From Caryophanales bacterium UBA7476 (GTDB lineage: Bacteria > Bacillota_I > Bacilli_A > RF39 > UBA660): DNA of 26,427 nt. Shown piece after piece: positions 22,254 through 26,427 of the stretch; positions within the stretch are counted from its first letter, which is position 1, and every line of letters begins with the position of its first letter. The translations under genes were made by a program, and so were the position numbers. The stretch spans positions 4,140 to 30,566 of the forward strand of contig DLOU01000038.1 of NCBI GenBank assembly GCA_002477275.1, in the 5' to 3' direction. Below the pieces are notes generated by a model. The model did no database searches. It was not told the origin of the DNA and saw nothing but the letters and a program-made list of their open reading frames with translations.

Positions 22254-24059
22254 ATGAAACAAGAAAATATAAGAAATTTTTCAATTATAGCACATATTGA
22301 TCATGGTAAAAGTACACTTGCAGATAGAATACTTGAAACATGTGGTGCAATTACTCAAAGAGAAAGTAAAGATCAAATCCTTGATTCTATGGATATAGAA
22401 AGAGAACGCGGTATAACAATAAAACTAAACACAGCAACAATGACATATAAGTATGAAAATGAAGAGTATTTACTTAATTTAATAGATACTCCAGGGCATG
22501 TAGACTTTTCTTATGAAGTATCTCGTAGTCTTGCATCATGTGATGGAGCAATACTAGTTGTTGATGCAACTCAAGGAGTAGAAGCACAAACACTTGCAAA
22601 TATGTTTTTAGCCCTTGATAATGATTTAGCGATAATACCAGTAATAAATAAAATTGATCTTCCAAGTGCGAATGTAGATAAAGTATCAGAAGAATTGAAT
22701 AAAATATTCGGATTCGAAAAAGATGAAATCATTCTTACAAGTGCAAAAACAGGTGTAGGAGTAAAAGAATTAGTTGAAGAAATAATTAGAAAAGTTCCTG
22801 CTCCAAAAGGAAATAAGAATAACCCTCTACAAGCACTTATTTTTGATAGTATATATGATTCGTATAGAGGAGTAGTTATCGCTGCTAGAGTAATGAATGG
22901 TTCATTAAAAGTTGGTGATACCATTCATATGATAGAATCAGGTTCTGATTACTTAGTAACAGAATTATTTATTAATACACCAAAAGAAGTAGCAAAAAAA
23001 GAACTTGTTACAGGTGAAGTAGGACATATAGTAGCATCAATCAAAGACATATCAAAGGTAAAAGTAGGGGATACAATTACCTCTAAAGAGCATTTTACAA
23101 GTGAAGCACTTCCAGGTTATAAGCCAATGAAATCGATGGTGTTTTGTGGACTATATCCAGTAGAAAGCGTTAAGTTTGAAGCTCTTCGAGATGCATTAAA
23201 TAAATTGAAACTTAACGACGCATCGCTTGAATTCTCACCTGAAACATCAAGTGCTCTAGGTTTTGGATTTAGATGTGGTTTTTTAGGACTTTTACACATG
23301 GATATAATAAAAGAAAGAATAACAAGAGAATTTAATATAGATATTATCACAACAGCTCCATCAGTAGTATACAAAATAATTTTAACAAATGGAGAAGAAA
23401 TATTGATTGATGCACCAAGTGATATGCCTGATAAAAGCAAATATAAAGAAACATTAGAACCATATGTAAGAACAAATATTTTTACTCCTTCAACATATAT
23501 AGGAAGTGTAATGGAACTATGTCAAGATAAAAGAGGAAAATATATTTCAATGGAATATATAGATGATGAAAGAGTTAATTTGCATTATGAAATTCCACTT
23601 GCCGAAATTGTATATGATTTCTTTGATAAATTAAAATCATTTACTAAAGGATATGCATCATTTGACTATGAATTAATTGGATATAGGCCTAGTGAATTAG
23701 TAAAAATGGATATATTATTAAATGGAGAAGTGATCGATGCACTAAGCACAATTGTATTTAAAGACCTTAGTTATAATAGAGGAAGAAGTGTAGTTGAAAA
23801 ATTAAAAGAATCAATACCTAGACAATTATTTGAAATACCAATTCAAGCAGCAATAGGAAACCATGTAATAGCGCGTTCTACAGTAAAAGCTTTAAGAAAA
23901 GATGTGCTTGCAAAATGTTATGGTGGAGATATAACAAGAAAGAAAAAATTACTTGAAAAACAAAAAGAAGGAAAAAAGAAAATGAAAAAAATAGGAAGTG
24001 TAGAACTTCCACAAGAAGCATTTATGAGCGTATTAAGTACAGAAGGGAGTAATAATTAA
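22254..24059 (+). CDS. lepA: Elongation factor 4 (LepA), ribosomal GTPase
   Basis: LepA is a translational GTPase related to EF-G that acts on ribosomes and in initiation/assembly. Visible G motifs: AHIDHGKSTLADRILE (G1), ERGITIK (G2), DTPGHVDFSYEV (G3) and INKIDLP (G4). The LepA-specific C-terminal domain is complete (IPIQAAIGNHVIARSTVKAL, CYGGDITRKKKLLEKQKEG, RKKMKKIG-like end). It has 601 residues from the ATG at 22254; the GTG at 22242 in the same frame lies in the ribosome-binding region and is rejected. The stop overlaps the next start as TAATG. Confidence 0.96.
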   Translation: MKQENIRNFSIIAHIDHGKSTLADRILETCGAITQRESKDQILDSMDIERERGITIKLNTATMTYKYENEEYLLNLIDTPGHVDFSYEVSRSLASCDGAILVVDATQGVEAQTLANMFLALDNDLAIIPVINKIDLPSANVDKVSEELNKIFGFEKDEIILTSAKTGVGVKELVEEIIRKVPAPKGNKNNPLQALIFDSIYDSYRGVVIAARVMNGSLKVGDTIHMIESGSDYLVTELFINTPKEVAKKELVTGEVGHIVASIKDISKVKVGDTITSKEHFTSEALPGYKPMKSMVFCGLYPVESVKFEALRDALNKLKLNDASLEFSPETSSALGFGFRCGFLGLLHMDIIKERITREFNIDIITTAPSVVYKIILTNGEEILIDAPSDMPDKSKYKETLEPYVRTNIFTPSTYIGSVMELCQDKRGKYISMEYIDDERVNLHYEIPLAEIVYDFFDKLKSFTKGYASFDYELIGYRPSELVKMDILLNGEVIDALSTIVFKDLSYNRGRSVVEKLKESIPRQLFEIPIQAAIGNHVIARSTVKALRKDVLAKCYGGDITRKKKLLEKQKEGKKKMKKIGSVELPQEAFMSVLSTEGSNN

Positions 24060-24472
24060 TGACAAGAGAAGAACAAGTTAAAAGAAAAGAGAAAAAAACA
24101 ATAGAAAGAAATAAAAGAGTTTTAACAACACTAAAAGTTTTTATAGATAATGACGGAAGAATAACAGATGAAAGATTAGCACAAACTTTATCACTAATGG
24201 GAATAGAAACATCATCTTCTACTGTAGGAAGAGATTTAACTGAAAATCTAGAAAAAGTATTTTTAGAAGAAAATATTAGAAAAAGAGAAAATGTTGAATT
24301 TTTACCAATAGATGAATTAACAGAAGAACAAGCAAGTGTATTAGCATTTGTAAAGAAAAAAAGAAAAGATAATAAAAAAGAAGGATTATCAAAAGGCGGT
24401 ACTACATCCAGTAAACGTAATGATATAGAAAAAACAGAAGATGGAAAATTTAATGGATGTAAAAAAAGATAA
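24059..24472 (+). CDS. Small HTH protein, possibly SpoIIID-like, unknown target
   Basis: The 137-residue protein starts on the last base of lepA's stop codon (TAATG), so it is translationally coupled. Residues 1-20 are very basic. Residues about 20-68 look like a helix-turn-helix: ITDERLAQTL, a turn, then STVGRDLTENLEKV as recognition helix. That helix and the later VLAFVKKKRKDN...LSKGG resemble the SpoIIID plan (SKSTVHKDLTERL then VKEILDYHKSIRHLRGG), but the match is by eye only. The C-terminal 30 residues are polar and probably disordered; their last 20 bases overlap hemW. I see no sporulation genes here, so a sporulation role should not be assumed. Confidence 0.7.
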   Translation: MTREEQVKRKEKKTIERNKRVLTTLKVFIDNDGRITDERLAQTLSLMGIETSSSTVGRDLTENLEKVFLEENIRKRENVEFLPIDELTEEQASVLAFVKKKRKDNKKEGLSKGGTTSSKRNDIEKTEDGKFNGCKKR

Positions 24473-25568
24473 TAGTCATACTTATATACATATACCTTTT
24501 TGTAAGAAAATATGCTCTTATTGTGATTTTTGCAAGGTATTTTATGATAAAAAACTAGTTTTCAAATACCTAGAATCATTAGAAAAAGAAATAAAAGATA
24601 TTTATAAAGGAGAGTATCAAGAAACTATATATATAGGAGGAGGTACTCCGTCTTGTTTGGATATAGAAGAACTAAAAAAATTATTTGAAATAATAGAAAA
24701 GTTAAATCATGATAGACAAACAGAAATAACTTTTGAATGTAACTTTGATAGTATAACAAAAGAAAAAATAGATTTACTAAATGAATATGGAGTAAATAGA
24801 CTTAGTTTTGGATTAGAAACAACAAATAAAAATGTCTTAAGACAAATAAATAGAGAATTAGAAATAGAAGAAGTAAAAAAAATTATAAATTATTCAAAAA
24901 AAATAGGAATATCGAATATTAATATTGATTTAATGTATGGATTTGAAAATACAGATATAGAAGATTTAAAAAAAGATATTGATTTCATATTAGAGTTAAA
25001 TCCAACACATATATCAACATATTCATTAGAAATACATGATAATACAAAGTTTGCTATTAATAAAGTTTGCAATATAGATGATGAATTAGATAGATTGATG
25101 TACGAATATATTCATAAAAAATTAATTGAAAATAAATATGATCATTATGAAATCAGTAATTTTTCAAAAAAAGGATTTGAATCAAGACATAATCTTTGCT
25201 ATTGGAAAAACGAATGTTATTATGGATTTGGAGTAGGAGCAAGTAGTTATATAAATGATGAAAGAATAACAAATTCAAGAAGTATTACTAGTTATATAAA
25301 TAATAATATAAAAAGAGAAAAAGAAAAATTGAATATAACAGACAAAATAATATATGAAATGATTTTGGGACTTAGATTAAAAACTGGAGTTAATCTAAAT
25401 TACTTTAAAGAAAAGTATAATAAGGAATTATATGATATATACGATATAAATAAACTTATAGAAGATAATAAAGTAATAATAGCAGGTAATACTATAAAAG
25501 TCCCATTTGATAAATGGTATACCATTAACAGTATATTAATAGATTTTTTAGAGGTGGATTATGAATAA
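24453..25568 (+). CDS. hemW: HemW-type radical SAM protein (heme chaperone / coproporphyrinogen dehydrogenase-like)
   Basis: The N-terminus TYIHIPFCKKICSYCDFCK carries the CxxxCxxC cluster motif of radical SAM proteins in the HemW form (CDF rather than the CGC of HemN). It is followed by TIYIGGGTPSCLD, VNRLSFGLET and the family-typical HNLCYWKNECYYGFGVGASSYI. HemW binds heme and is thought to deliver it; it is often misnamed oxygen-independent coproporphyrinogen oxidase. The lepA-hemW neighbourhood is common in Firmicutes. The start is ambiguous: ATG at 24441 has no spaced ribosome site, while 24453 has TGGA six bases before it and is preferred (371 residues). It overlaps the HTH gene and, by 8 bases, the HD gene. 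Confidence 0.9.
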   Translation: MDVKKDNSHTYIHIPFCKKICSYCDFCKVFYDKKLVFKYLESLEKEIKDIYKGEYQETIYIGGGTPSCLDIEELKKLFEIIEKLNHDRQTEITFECNFDSITKEKIDLLNEYGVNRLSFGLETTNKNVLRQINRELEIEEVKKIINYSKKIGISNINIDLMYGFENTDIEDLKKDIDFILELNPTHISTYSLEIHDNTKFAINKVCNIDDELDRLMYEYIHKKLIENKYDHYEISNFSKKGFESRHNLCYWKNECYYGFGVGASSYINDERITNSRSITSYINNNIKREKEKLNITDKIIYEMILGLRLKTGVNLNYFKEKYNKELYDIYDINKLIEDNKVIIAGNTIKVPFDKWYTINSILIDFLEVDYE

Positions 25569-26142
25569 AGAAAAAATATATGAAAAAGAACTTGAATATA
25601 TAAAAGATGATAGAGTAAGAGAAAGCTGTATTACAATGATAAATTTACTTCCAGAATATATATTCCATGAAGCTGCATCATCAACAGGAAAATATCATCC
25701 AAAATACGCATTAGGAGAAGGAGGGTTAGTTAGACACACAAAAGCCGCTGTTAGATTTGCACATGAGCTTTTTGAAGATCCATGTATTGGAGAAAAATAT
25801 ACAGATAAAGAAAAAGATTTAATTATAATGGGATTAATCCTTCATGATGGTTTAAAAAGAGGAATTAAAGAAGAAAAATATACACGATTTGATCATCCAA
25901 TCTTAATGGCAGAATATATTGAAATAAATAAAGATAAATTAAGTATTAGTGATAAAGAAAGAGAATTAGTGTGTTCAGTAATTAAAACTCATATGGGAAG
26001 TTGGACAACAGATTATCAAGGAAACGAAGTATTGGAAAGACCAAAAACAAAACAACAAAACTTTGTTCATATGTGTGATTACCTTGCAAGTAGAAAAGCT
26101 TTTTTATTAGAATTTGACGAGAATAATAACGTAATTTGCTAA
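25561..26142 (+). CDS. HD-domain phosphohydrolase-like protein
   Basis: The 193-residue protein has the ordered metal-ligand pattern of HD-domain hydrolases: GGLVRHTKAAV with H59, LILHDGLKRG with H95/D96, FDHPILMAEYI with H112, VIKTHMGSW with H144, and VHMCDYLASRK with D173. Such enzymes cleave phosphate esters of nucleotides or act in RNA turnover (for example the HD part of YhaM). The segment before H59 (HEAASSTGKYHPKYALGEGG) resembles the region preceding the first His in that type. No nucleic-acid-binding OB domain is attached, so it is not YhaM itself. The substrate is unknown. It overlaps hemW by 8 bases, with GAGGTGG in the hemW end as ribosome site. Confidence 0.8.
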   Translation: MNKEKIYEKELEYIKDDRVRESCITMINLLPEYIFHEAASSTGKYHPKYALGEGGLVRHTKAAVRFAHELFEDPCIGEKYTDKEKDLIIMGLILHDGLKRGIKEEKYTRFDHPILMAEYIEINKDKLSISDKERELVCSVIKTHMGSWTTDYQGNEVLERPKTKQQNFVHMCDYLASRKAFLLEFDENNNVIC

Positions 26143-26164
26143 AATTATGTTCGAATGATATAAT
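26136..26164 (+). promoter_or_regulatory. Promoter of tmk
   Basis: TTGCTA (26136-26141), 17-bp spacer, TATAAT (26159-26164) with TGA before it (extended -10). It is followed by AGAGGGTGAT and the ATG at 26184. Confidence 0.75.
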
Positions 26165-26183
26165 ATTAATAGAGGGTGATACT

Positions 26184-26427
26184 ATGAAAGGCAAATATAT
26201 AGTTATTGAAGGGTGTGATTCATCTGGGAAAGAAACACAGTCTAAACTTCTTGAAAAACGTTTAACAGAACAAGGGTATAAGTGTTTAAGATTTAGTTTT
26301 CCAATGTATGATACACCAACAGGAAAAATTATTGAAGAAAGTTACTTAAATAAAAAAGGTAATGGAGTATTTCCAGAAGGCGCATCAAATGTTGATCCTT
26401 ACATAGCAGCCTTATATTATGCAGCCG
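26184..26427 (+). CDS. tmk: Thymidylate kinase, N-terminal part (continues beyond window)
   Basis: The visible 81 codons give KYIVIEGCDSSGKETQSKLL, a P-loop of the dTMP-kinase type (GxxxxGKxT, with Glu after the Lys where many relatives have Ser, Ala or Gln). Then come RFSFPMYDTPTGKIIEESYL, the dTMP-binding F-P-x-Y region, and FPEGASNVDPYIAALYYAA, a segment typical of a Firmicutes Tmk subtype. It phosphorylates dTMP to dTDP. The gene runs off the end of the window. It has its own promoter and a good ribosome site. Confidence 0.88.
   Translation, partial: MKGKYIVIEGCDSSGKETQSKLLEKRLTEQGYKCLRFSFPMYDTPTGKIIEESYLNKKGNGVFPEGASNVDPYIAALYYAA

Noticed and set aside
1..26427. Mycoplasma genetic code (TGA = Trp)
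   Set aside because: TGA ends xer, rel and paralogue 2 at the expected protein ends, and Trp is encoded by TGG.
1..26427. tRNA or rRNA genes, CRISPR arrays, insertion sequences
   Set aside because: No cloverleaf-like GC-rich segments, no regularly spaced direct repeats and no transposase motifs were seen.

Overview
The window is AT-rich (A/T dominates at all third positions and Arg is almost always AGA), compactly coded and mostly on the + strand. It encodes typical Firmicutes-type housekeeping proteins: RNase HII, topoisomerase I, CTP synthase, a XerC/D recombinase, ComN-like protein, fused SecDF, Rel, Dtd, LepA, HemW and thymidylate kinase. TGA is used as a stop (xer, rel and the second paralogue end in TGA) and Trp is TGG, so the code is standard and not the Mycoplasma code. 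I infer an uncultured low-GC Bacilli/Mollicutes-related bacterium; the species cannot be named from this. comN next to secDF, with rel-dtd following, matches the gene neighbourhood known from Bacillus subtilis.

Layout. 1-1200: the end of an MreD-like membrane protein and an anchored NodB-fold protein that has lost its catalytic motifs. 1217-3250: an orphan minus-strand gene, divergent from a J-domain protein and a coiled-coil GNAT protein. 3262-6215: the most interesting unit. A strong promoter drives a 20-residue, His-rich leader peptide (five His, three consecutive). It is followed by mutually exclusive RNA stems ending in an intrinsic terminator, then by a phosphoribosyltransferase-like gene (split by a +1 frame change at CCCC), a SLOG/LOG-like gene and a histidyl-tRNA synthetase. 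6271-9459: a transglutaminase-like protein, rnhB and a COG2509-type flavoprotein. 9461-11586: topA with two candidate promoters and an inverted repeat. 11609-13299: pyrG, with a terminator lying between its candidate promoter and its start codon (an attenuator arrangement). 13359-15156: two tandem paralogues of unknown function. 15163-16304: xer and comN-like. 16366-21354: secDF-rel-dtd. 21373-22149 (minus): a SAM methyltransferase. 22254-26142: lepA, a small HTH gene, hemW and an HD-domain protein, overlapping one another. 26184-end: the start of tmk.

How it works together. Most units have a candidate sigma-A-type promoter, often with an extended -10 (TGn), and many end in short hairpin-plus-T-run terminators that overlap stop codons. 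The best candidate for an undescribed system is the His-leader attenuator. The stem geometry predicts that stalling at the three consecutive His codons permits an antiterminator, while complete translation of the leader favours the terminator. That would couple HisRS and two nucleotide-related proteins to the level of charged tRNA-His. I see no tRNA or rRNA genes, CRISPR arrays, insertion sequences or prophage genes. No gene-free stretch exceeds 300 bases; the longest (3251-3520) is occupied by the leader and attenuator.
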